Part shown: positions 23,033 through 32,854 of the stretch, piece by piece
How positions within the stretch are numbered: the stretch's first letter is position 1
Layout: each line of letters starts with the position of its first letter
From: Spinellus fusiger
Lineage: Eukaryota > Mucoromycota > Mucoromycetes > Mucorales > Phycomycetaceae
Reading direction: 5' to 3'
Assembly: GCA_025094145.1 (NCBI GenBank)
Contig: JALLLS010000012.1
Coordinates: 310,001 to 374,000 of the forward strand
Length of the DNA stretch: 64,000 nt
Position numbers and translations under genes: made by a program
Notes under the pieces: model-generated
What the model was told of the DNA's origin: nothing
Databases searched by the model: none
What the model saw: the letters and a program-made list of their open reading frames with translations, nothing else

Positions 23033-23556
23033 ATGCAATTTTTCGTAAAGTCCCTTGCGGGAAACACCCTCGCCCTTGAGGCCACTCCTTCTACCACTGT
23101 GGAGAATGTTAAGAACATGATTGCTGCTCGTGAGGGTATCGATGCTGGTTTCCAGTGCTTGTCCTTTGCTGGCAAGTCTCTCCAGAACTCTGAGGCCTTG
23201 TCTCTCTATGGTGTCCAGGACAACTCTACTCTTCACCTCAACTGCGAATTGTTGGGTGGTGCCAAAAAGAGAAAGAAGAAGACCTACACTACTCCCAAGA
23301 AGATCAAGCACAAGAGAAAGAAGGTCAAGATGGCTATCTTAAAGTTCTACAAGGTCGATGGCTCTGGCAAGATCACCCGTCTCCGTCGTGAGTGCCCCAA
23401 CGCCACCTGTGGTGCTGGTGTCTTCATGGCCTGGCACACTGATCGCCAGTACTGTGGAAAGTGTCACTTGACTTACGTCTTCGAAAAGGTAAGAAAATAA
23501 ACAAAAACAACATAGAAGCATACGTACTTATTCCATGTTCTTAGGAGAGTGCATAA
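23033..23556 (+). CDS. RPS27A: Ubiquitin-like/ribosomal protein eS31 (S27a) fusion
   Basis: The precursor is cleaved after Gly76 to release small-subunit protein eS31. Exons 23033-23488 and 23545-23556 (last exon 12 nt, ending FEK|ESA) give 155 aa. The eS31 part is orthodox: basic [20 protein letters not shown], then a zinc-binding region with CPNATCGAG and YCGKCHLTY. The ubiquitin part is strongly diverged: it begins [20 protein letters not shown] and ends CELLGG. Ile44 is Ser, Val70 is Asn, Arg42 is Cys, Arg72 is Glu, Arg74 is Leu, and Lys11, 29 and 63 are lost; Lys48 and the Gly-Gly remain. C-rich codon use suggests high expression. Divergent from INTS3, with 259 bp between starts. Confidence 0.95.
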
Positions 23557-24466
23557 AATCAGTTCACTGGTGTGGCCAAATTTCCCTAAAGGCAAGGTCT
23601 GGTAGCCTTTGTATTATTTAAAAAAAATCAAACAATAAAAGCATACTAAGCAGCCTGCTGGAAAGTTATTTTTGTGTGAATGAATGAATATAGATAGATA
23701 GATGTGTGTGGCATTATAGTATAGAGATTAATAGACGCTTGTTATTTATATCTCTATAAGTTATGTTTTCAAGTGAGAAAAAATGAAGAAAAAAATGAAA
23801 AAAGCCACCCACATCTTGAGAATGAGATGAGTCAGTTATTTTGGTGATATTCAGCGGCTTTTTATATATAAGAATATATCTTTCTATAGAAACAAAGACA
23901 ACGTATTGTCGCCTTGTTCCATTCTATATCCTATAGTTTATATAGTTTATCTATTTAATATGTTATTTATTAAGAAAACTGGAAATGAGTAGTTAGCATA
24001 TTGTAAGATAATAATAAAAACAATCACAAAATTATTAGTCTGGAATAAAACATCTATAACATCTGGTCCATAACATCAATACTATTGTTTCTCATACATA
24101 TACATTCTCTAAGTATATCTTGATCTATATACTCGAAAGTAAAGATGAATCTGCTTTGAATGGGTGCATAACCAATAATCTTTTCTGTGAGGTGTTTTTG
24201 TCCCTCGTTAACAAACAAATCAGAGAGAGTAGTGCTTCTGGTAAAACAAGTCTCACACTCAAGGTGTGTGAAATAAGAGAGAAGATCAACCTACTAAAAG
24301 ATGGCTAATGTCAATATGCGTTTTACACTCCAATCAAACTATCTAATGATCAACAAATATATATCCATGAAAGCACAAATATTCACAACCACCCTATCAT
24401 GAAAAAACATGAGCTATACAGGCGAAAATTTTGATCTTTGGGTTCATATCAACTTAAAATCAAAGA
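23557..24466. other. Intergenic, AT-rich
   Basis: 3' flank of RPS27A and start of the transposon-rich island. It has short gatagatagat runs and no ORF with recognisable content. Confidence 0.5.
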
Positions 24467-24798
24467 TGTTCAAACCAATATTATATGGACAAGACATTGA
24501 GGCTTTGGGAATCGTAATCTAGCTGCTACATTGAACTTTAGACATAGTCTAATGTCTCCAAGGGAAAAGGGTACCCTCTCATAGTGCTTTTGTAGATAGA
24601 ACAAAAGAGAACATAAAGATACACCTAGAACTAAGAAAAGGTCCAAGCCTTCTTGTTTATCCTTCTCTTTCCCCAATGATCACTGGAGCCTCGGTTGACT
24701 CACTGATGGAAACCCATGCTACAGGTAAACTATCTAAAAAGTGATAAAGTGTGTCTTATTGAATTTTGTCATGCAAAGACATAATAATGTACAGTAGT
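24467..24798 (+). repeat. Truncated third copy of the Fanzor-element outer end
   Basis: Direct-orientation copy of 34198-34531 (constant offset 9731 until a 2-bp indel near 24776). It contains only the last Fanzor exon (RuvC-III remnant, decayed) and the 3' flank down to acataataatgtacagtagt. The copy begins within two bases of the inferred acceptor of the last Fanzor intron. It has at least one substitution relative to the arms (ttgaac versus ttggac near 24533). Confidence 0.88.
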
Positions 24799-26341
24799 AT
24801 ATGAATTACTTATAACAATTAGTAACTCTTTAACTGCCATGTATATTTCTGAGATATTAAATAGAAAAAAAAAAGATTGACTAAGCTATCAAGGTGACGA
24901 AATGAAAAAGACACATTGAATAGACTATCATGACAATAGACTAATAGAATAAACACATAGTCAAATATTCTAGTAAAGGGGTGAAGTCTAAGAGTAATAG
25001 GAAATGAATGTCAAGTTTTTATTGCTTTAAGGTTCTAGGAATATAAAGATAGACCAGTTGCATGTAAATGAAAACCATATTTCAGTTAGTTTAAAGGGAG
25101 AAAGAGTCATTAAATTCGCCATTAGTTGAACAAAACTATGCATACAATTACATAGAATCCATCTGATTTGAGTACAAATCTTTATTAGTTAAGAGAGAAT
25201 CAATTAACAGTGAGTTTAGTGCTAATAGTGTTTGTTTGAAGAAGAAAAATAATAGCTTTTTTCTACAATAGATTCAGACAAGTCTTTCTTAGGTGAGCAG
25301 AAAGAGCTCGTTTCATATTTTCATATTCTAAATAACTAATTAATCCAACAATGGGATATATCCTCTTGTTTGTGCTTATGAATAGAACAGTCTTTTTTAT
25401 ATTTCAATTATTGAATAAAACCACTATAGAATAAAAGAACAGTAACACAAATCCTCATACTGTCTTTATGAATAAGCTCATTATAAGAGTAAATCATTAT
25501 TGATACAATTCACAGAATACTGTTTTGAAGAAAAAAAAACCCCTTAAGGAGATCAATCTCAATCTCCTTTAACTTAAAACCATATGTCTCTAGTTTTATT
25601 AGTGCTTTATCAAGTCCTTCAAAAGACATGGTATCTACTCTTATACAATAGCATTGGGGTCTGTTTTGGTAAGAAAGAGTAATACGGAGATTGACTCAAG
25701 TAGATTTGCAAATCGTGATTTGAGCTTATCAGTTATGGCACCAGTTTATGGTTTGTTAAGCAATGACAGTGAATACCTTTTTGTAAAATAGAGTTAATAT
25801 TTTAACTATATGGATATTGAATTTTGTTGTTTTGTTTATACACAAATTATTATTATCAGCAGTTCATAAACAACAGTACTCTTATGTTTCCGTGTTACAT
25901 ACTCACCGTCAATATTTATGCATTACAATACAGTAAAGCCGAGGGTGTCGTTAGTTTAATAATAGTGGTAAGGATATCTTGTGTTTATTGTAGCTGATAT
26001 GATAAAGAACTAGAGTTCTTCAGCAACTGAGTATTTAACAAACACAGTAGATATATCTACCAAATATAAAAATAAAATATTCTTTATTATTGTATATTCA
26101 GTTTTAAAAAGATAAAACAATATAGCTTCAATGGAAACTAAAAAGAAAAAGTCAAAAGTACAATTAGTTTTCTTATAAACAAAGCAGGCAGTGTCAAACA
26201 TGGGATAAACGTAAGAGAAGGAAAAGAAAAGAATATTTAAATTCCATTAAAGTAATAATAAAAAAGAATTGATTATTTCTATCCACAGTGCCTGACAAAG
26301 GAAGTGAATTAAACCAGTAATTATAGTATACAAGATACTAG
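24799..26341. other. AT-rich spacer between element copies
   Basis: About 1.5 kb of low-complexity AT-rich DNA between the solo end copy and the left arm of the inverted repeat. I found no ORF, RNA gene or terminal repeat. Confidence 0.5.
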
Positions 26342-28010
26342 ACATTATTATGTCTTTTTGCATGACAAAATTCAATAAGACACACTTTATCACTTTTTAG
26401 ATAGTTTACCTGTAGCATGGGTTTCCATCAGTGAGTCAACCGAGGCTCCAGTGATCATTGGGGAAAGAGAAGGATAAACAAGAAGGCTTGGACCTTTTCT
26501 TAGTTCTAGGTGTATCTTTATGTTCTCTTTTGTTCTATCTACAAAAGCACTATGAGAGGGTACCCTTTTCCCTTGGAGACATTAGACTATGTCTAAAGTC
26601 CAATGTAGCAGCTAGATTACGATTCCCAAAGCCTCAATGTCTTGTCCATATAATATTGGTTTGAACACCTATTTGAAGGGAGGGAAATGAGTTTCTTTTT
26701 TGATATAAAATTAAGAAGAAATGACCTGAGAAGACCATGACATTTAACTTGGAGTATTTTTGTTCGTTGATAGGGCCTGGGGTTCATGATATGTTTAACT
26801 GTTTCCAAAGGCGAGTACTTGCACTCAGAACATAGGGTCGATGTTTTGAATTCATTGATAAGATAGAGCTTGAATCTTTCTTTCTTCAACATCCTCCGCA
26901 TGCCTTTTCTCTTTATTGTCATTACTCTGGTAGGATTCGCACCTGGATAACTTGCTATAGTCTCCTATGAAAACCAAATACATGTAAGAACCTTGGATTG
27001 ATTCTATAGGCATACTGTATTTACTTTACTTTATTCGTATCTTGTTGGCTACATAACATCTTTAGTTCAGAAAGAATAGATAGAAATACAATAAGAAAGA
27101 GGAAATGGATAGCCTTTGATAACATTGTATAGTATCAGCTACTGTTCATCTTCTATTCATGTGATAGTGTCATCAATGGCTTCCTGTGTCCAAAGATATC
27201 TGTTTAGTTAACGTATGATTCATTCTGTTCCTTCTTTTTTTATTCAACTTGTATGTTATTCTTTTTATTCTAATGATTATTAAAGATAGAGGAACTTCAA
27301 GGAGATCACCACCAGAAGGTACACATTCTAATAAAGGCTGTTGCACTCTTATACTATCTCTAAAAGATCTATCCACTGCATTCAAATACACTACAACTTA
27401 TCATAAATGCTTCATTCAAGACTATTTATTTTGTAGCTGTTTGTTTTATTTATTTATTTATAAACTGATAACTACTAACTACTCGTTTTTAGTGTATAGA
27501 ACCTGAAGTAACAGTATTATGTACACCACTTAGTATATCTCTTCTCAGTTTGTCTTTGTTATGCTATATAAAATTCAGACAACCTTGTTCAATGTTAGCA
27601 TGCATGTCTACTCCATACTGATAAAGGGGCTTTCCAAATAAATACAAGTGATTTATCTCTATGTACATCAATCTGAAGCAGTAGTGTTTTATTGTGCTTA
27701 TCTTGACATTTTGGTCATTGACTGAGCATGTTTTTATAGTCCAACCTAACTGTCCTGTAGGAAGAAATAAGTACTAAGCTCATAGGATTGTATGACTGAT
27801 TCATTTCACTCATTCTTTACAGTAAACTGCCATTTCTTGGTCATATCACAATGTCACTACTTGTTGTTTGGTATCTATCATTATTTAGACAGTTAAGATG
27901 ACTTTTGCACAAATGACCCTACTCACAACAGTCTGTACATCGAATCATCAGATCTGATGCGTCTCTTTCCACTATCTGGTATAGTCCCTAGTATGACAGC
28001 TAGCACCCTT
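26342..28010 (-). repeat. Left arm of a 1,669-bp inverted repeat
   Basis: Every matched landmark obeys position + partner = 60865 (for example 26458/34407, 26922/33943, 27391/33474, 27506/33359), so the two arms are colinear without gaps. The translated segments I compared are identical, implying a young duplication. Outer boundary: ...atactag|acattattatgtc. Inner boundary: gctagcaccctt|ttattg at 28010. Confidence 0.93.
26535..26965 (-). pseudogene. Fanzor-like nuclease C-terminal relic (left arm)
   Basis: Same sequence as the right-arm relic at 33900-34330. It encodes KRKGMRRMLKKERFKLYLI, NEFKTSTLCSECK and VKCHGLLRC across a short intron, then a RuvC-III-like stretch broken by a +1 frameshift. 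See the right-arm entry for detail. Confidence 0.65.
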
Positions 28011-28353
28011 TTATTGTATTGTATAAAAAACAATACTATTCCTTCTGTTAAAGATGCATATAATAAACACATACTACTTTATTACAAATAGATTGTATAG
28101 TGAATGAAGCATAATTGAAATAAAGGGGTATTATGATATACCTTATCTACAAACTTACACTAAGAACGAGATGTAATTCTTTTAGGCTATTATCTCGTAT
28201 GCGTGTTTCATTGACTTGTTTGATAATACTCTTTCAATTTATATATGAAGAAAAGGGGGTAAAAATAAACAAACATATACTCTGTAAAACTATAGCAATC
28301 TGTCTTAATAATTAGAAAACTATATCTATAGCAGTCTAGTGACTCGATATACT

Positions 28354-29407
28354 TTAAAGCACCTTTTGACGTAGTGCAGATGAGTTGGAAGATTTTTTTT
28401 CTTTCTGGATGCTATAAGTTGCGTGGTAGAAATTAATGAAAAGAAAGAGATAAGATGTCAACAGGAAACAACCAAACACAGCAGGCAAATCCTTTCCTGC
28501 ACAGTTGCCAAAGTTGGGCATGCCATTTGTAAAGGTGTAAGCATAGTAGGTATAAGAGCAGGCGTAAACAACAAGAAGATCAATGACAAACTGAATAATC
28601 TGCATTGATGTCAAGTATTTCTTCCACCATATCTTATAGCCTAATGATGTGCGGTAGTAGTAGTAATACATCAATACATGTACAAGCAAGTTGAGGATAA
28701 TGGGAAGCCATGACTGTATAATAATGCATATACACATTTTGTTAGTAATTTTCCTATCGTTTAATGATGGTTCTATACCAAAGTTGTTCCGCCCACAAGT
28801 TGAGAATAACACAAAACCAGTGTCATACTATGATGGAAATAATGCAAGAATTCTGATTCGGTATGAATATTGATGTATAATGACTTTTACTTACCAAGCT
28901 TCTTCTTTTTAGTGACTAAGAAAATGGTGTCTGCCAACTCCCAATATTTAACAAGATAGTTAAGGTAATAGATAATAACAAGTTCTTGAGTCCAGGCTTC
29001 GGGTTTACACAAAGCATGATAAAGACCATGTTTTACCAGCATTGGGAATATTTGCTCTGTCAATAGTAGAAGAAGAGTACCAGAGACAAGGGTTAAGAGT
29101 ACATTGTGAATTTGAAAGATATTCTTGAGGCCAAAAGGAGCGAATTTGCGCATCAAGTATTGTCCACCAAAGATAGTTGCATAGTAGACAAGACAGGTAA
29201 CAACCACTGATAATTGATGTTAATACTCCAATTGATGTGGAAGAATGTATCCGTCATACCTTCTTTAAATGTAGAAAGCCTTGTTACTCCTTCGACAAAA
29301 GTAAAATTTGATGCTGGAGTGCCAGTAATAGTCTTCGATAGTGTGTTTAAGATACCAAACAGGTAAATACCAAAAGGCCTCTCCACACTAAAATGAATAA
29401 GCGACAT
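28354..29407 (-). CDS. Fatty-acid elongase (ELO/ELOVL family)
   Basis: 3-ketoacyl-CoA synthase of the endoplasmic reticulum that extends long-chain fatty acids. Exons (minus) 29407-29260, 29206-28895, 28852-28779 and 28713-28354 join in frame to 297 aa. Visible: KYWELADTIFLVTKKKKLEF, then the catalytic HYFHH box (His about 157-161) with SMTLVLCYSQL, then LMYYYYYRTSLG and WKKYLTSMQIIQFVIDL. Multiple hydrophobic segments are present, and the lysine-rich tail (KEKKSSNSSALRQKVL) could serve ER retention. The gene looks intact, yet it lies in the spacer of the large inverted repeat, surrounded by decayed transposons. Substrate class (saturated or unsaturated) cannot be told. Confidence 0.92.
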
Positions 29408-30811
29408 TATTTATAAACAATGAACTATGAACAGATTGACACTATCTTTAAAACAAAATAAAAGCACATCAAAAGAGGGTTTATATTGATTATTTTTCCT
29501 GTTTAAATTTCATGCGGCTATTCAATACTTTATATCATTATCATCTGGCAAAGACAAAAATATCTATTATTCAAACTCCAAATGTTTCATCCCTGCATGA
29601 GATACTTAGCTATTGAAGTTCTATTCTATTAGTAAGAAAGAAAAGGTTATTATCAGCCAAAAAAGTATAAATTAATTATTAAGATTATTCATAAAACAGT
29701 GATGAAAGATTATTCTAGTTTCTAGCTTGTAATTCTTTATTTTTCTTTTCTCTCTCTTTCTGCAGGATTATCACTTTATTGACATCTACTACTAATTTGA
29801 TTATCTTGGAAGTTTGAGGGGTTCTTATAGTGTTTCTATGGTGTGGTAGAAATTAAATCATATAGTATATTTATAAATATAAAGGTAATGGAGCAGAATA
29901 TGAAATCACAAACTAAATATTGAGCTGTTCTTTTTGTAACTATATTTGTGGCTGATAATAACTCTTTCTATCTTACTTACGGAATAAAACACTAATAGCT
30001 AAATATCTTATTGAGTGATAGAGACGGAAAACAATAGTATACATAGAAGAGATAGATAAATAGGTTATTCTCTATAGTTTACTCTACACCAATACTGGAT
30101 CAACAGTACATGGATCAACAAGAGTACTTTCCATAAAGAGTAGAAAGATTTATATTGTTTTAATTTCTATGATTTCGGAAGTCAGACACTAAAAGAAGTC
30201 AAGGACATGAATACTTCCTTAATGTTAAAGCATTCAGTAATGAAGAGTACTTTTGGTGTCATTTTCTGATAAGCCATTCATTGACCCTTTCCCAGAAAAC
30301 ATTATATGGTCTGCTTATTATATACCTTCTCAACTGATATAGGAAATAGTATTATATTCCATAGAATGAACGAGATATCAGAACATTGATGTTTCCTTAG
30401 TGTTTTCCTGGATAGGATTGTAGACTGTCCAATGCGCTGTGAAACTCCTTTCCATTACACTTATTTACTTCATAGATAGATAAAAACAAGTGATCAACAC
30501 CTGTTTGTTACTTTTTGTTTATTTTAACTAATCAAAGGCATAACTAATGATTGAGTTTTGCTTATCTATTGAAAAACTACAGTCAAAAACAATCAACAGG
30601 CCCAAGACAGGCTTTTATTATTTCTCAAGAGAGAAAAAAAGCTTCAAATCAAGTAAAATATTAAATATAGAATGATATGGAATTAGCAATTAGTAAAACT
30701 TTGTACCTTTTAATGGTATAGCTTAAAAATTCATTACCATGCTAAGAACTTGATGTTTCTCCTTTTTCTCTTTTCTTTTCTAATGTTTATTCATTATTTT
30801 CTTGGAGTGTA
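29408..30811. other. AT-rich spacer inside the inverted repeat
   Basis: Upstream of the elongase and downstream of the Tc1 element. Only short spurious ORFs are present. No gene or RNA feature recognised. Confidence 0.5.
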
Positions 30812-32367
30812 CACTATTTTCACTTATTATTGTCACACTTTTGGAAAAACACTTAGCACACAAGTTGAAAAAATTGTCGCATTAATAAATTAAAAGATGG
30901 CGTATAAGTTGGATGCGACAAATGCGACATAAATGTTTTATTGTTAAAGAGGCTTCTCTTGTAAGCAATCCTCAAATCTATCGACAGAGTATTTGCAAAA
31001 TCCGCTGAGATCACCGAGAAGAACTTGGTTAGATGCATCGGCGATTCTAGATGACAGAGTTTCTTCTTCCAAGAGTCTTTCTCTTTTTAACCTGCTTTTG
31101 CAAACAGACCAGAATTGCTCGATGGGATTCAACTCTAGTGAGTAAAGAGGAAGATGGATACATCTATAATCATGGTCTTCAATGAAGCTTTTAATGTCTT
31201 CATTCATGTGGATAGGAGCGTTGTCCATAATCAAGTAATTGTCCTTGAAAACATCTGGAAAATTATCCATGACATCCATTGTATCGCCCAAGAAGTTAAG
31301 ATAGTGGCCAGTAACAGTGCCTTTGCTTTGTTTCTGGGAAGGCCCGCTAGATCCAGCAGTTCTTCTCTTCTTTAAAACAGGCAGCATTCGAGGCCGTCTT
31401 AATTTTATGTTGACCAAGCAAAAGTACGCTTCATATTGATGTGGAATGCCGCCTCATCTATGATGACACAGTTGCTCATGTAGTTCATATCTGTCTTCAT
31501 CCATTTTTGTACCCACTCCTTTCGATTCTTGATCTTTTCAGGACTATTACGATCAACTGAATGAAAATGGGCTCTTTTCAGACTGATCTTACAATTTTTG
31601 GTGACAAAATTGTAGAGAGCTGTTTTCGATATCTCTAAATCATTAAAAGACGTTCTCAAACTCTCCATCATTTGCTCCAAGACTAAAGAGGGCTGATCGT
31701 CCAATAAATCGACTAAGAATCTTTTGTGGCTATCGTCCAGTAGTGCTGGTCTACCAAATGGCCTTACACTACCTTCTTTTCTGGCAATGAATGTCTGAGG
31801 ATTCTGCTGATCGTTTGAGTACCATCACTGAGCAGTGCGTGGGTTGATTTAAAGTTTCAGTGCAGCAGCTCTGACGCTCATGCCCCTTTCATAAATCAAC
31901 ACAAACAACTGCTCTTTCTCAAAATCTTTGTAGTGCCTGTGGATGCCAGGAGCTCTGTTATCCTTTTCCGTATTGACATCTCTGTCTACGGATTGTTGTA
32001 CAGTTTTTCTTTCTGGCTTCTCAGGTGGTTTGAGGTCAAGGTACATCCCGAAAATTGTAACTGTCTCAACGGGGTACGTCTCCTCGTCTACCTCCATATC
32101 CACTACTGTAACGGCTATTCCTTCATCATTATAGATACTTCCTTGGCCGTCTTCGTGCACAATGTTATTCATTTTATTATTATTATTAAGAAAAGTAAAA
32201 TGTAAGAAAACCTCAAGTACTTAGAATACGCCAGTTTTAAATCTTTTACTATGCCAAATTTTAATTAATTAATGCGACATATTTTATCCCATTAGTACGC
32301 CAAGTTTTAATTTATTAATGCGACATATTTTTCTCTAAAAGTGCGACAATAATAAGTGAAAATAGTG
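30812..32367 (-). mobile_element. Tc1/mariner-superfamily element, decayed
   Basis: Bounded by TA dinucleotides (30810-30811 and 32368-32369). Matching terminal inverted repeats begin CACTATTTTCACTTATTATT and continue GTC(A/G)CACTTTT at both ends. Internal subterminal repeats (tgtcgcattaa, ggcgta..) occur on both sides. Total length 1,556 bp, typical of the group. The internal transposase lies on the minus strand. Confidence 0.9.
30944..32172 (-). pseudogene. Tc1/mariner transposase, broken
   Basis: The N-terminal HTH part (from ATG at 32172, through ERGMSVRAAALKL) runs into an in-frame TAA near 31849. A TGA follows eight codons later, in the TAQ/WYS helix. The frame then continues through FIARKEGSVRPFGRPALLDD to CVIIDEAAFHINMKRTFAWS (first catalytic Asp). 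A frameshift near 31410 moves to the segment with YLIMDNAPIHMN (second Asp) and LELNPIEQFW (Glu). So the DDE triad is still visible but the frame has two stops and one shift. Confidence 0.88.
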
Positions 32368-32639
32368 TATATTAGTGGGTTTATCTAAGTATTTAAGTAG
32401 AGCCAGGAGAGTGGCTATTATTTATTTTATATTTAGAATCTTGCATTTGTGGAGAGTAAGACAAGACAAAATATGGAAGATGGTAGGGTATTTATTGCCT
32501 GTTTACAGCTAGACTAGAGTTGGCTGTGATTGTGAGTGGGAGTGTGATTGAGAGGAAAAAGTATATAGTTTAGAATAGTATTAGAAACATCAAAGAGTGT
32601 AAATTACTATTGCATTTGGAGTGTCATGGAAAACCCTAA

Positions 32640-32854
32640 AAGTGAATGAGATGGATTTAGGACACCCGAAAAAGGTCATTAGAAGGGGCTCATTTGCCTC
32701 ATAATCAGCTGAAATTAGAAATGTTGAAATTTGAGGTGAATATGTATAGAAACACCATTATCAGTTACTGCAATCAGTTAGAGTTTGGATCTTTTTATGT
32801 AGACCACAAGCTAGCCTTGACTGCAAAACACAAGGAGAGACGGCTTCGTTGGGC
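32640..32854 (+). pseudogene. Tc1-type transposase fragment cut by the inverted-repeat boundary
   Basis: The plus frame reads YRNTIISYCNQLEFGSFYVD, then HKLALTAKHKERRLRWAR, like the end of a Tc1 N-terminal HTH region followed by the LT..HK..RL.WA motif. The similarity stops exactly where the right arm begins (32855). No catalytic domain is present. Confidence 0.55.

Noticed and set aside
24120..24308. 62-aa plus-strand frame near the solo Fanzor end
   Set aside because: No domain, no splice context and AT-rich composition. Likely random.
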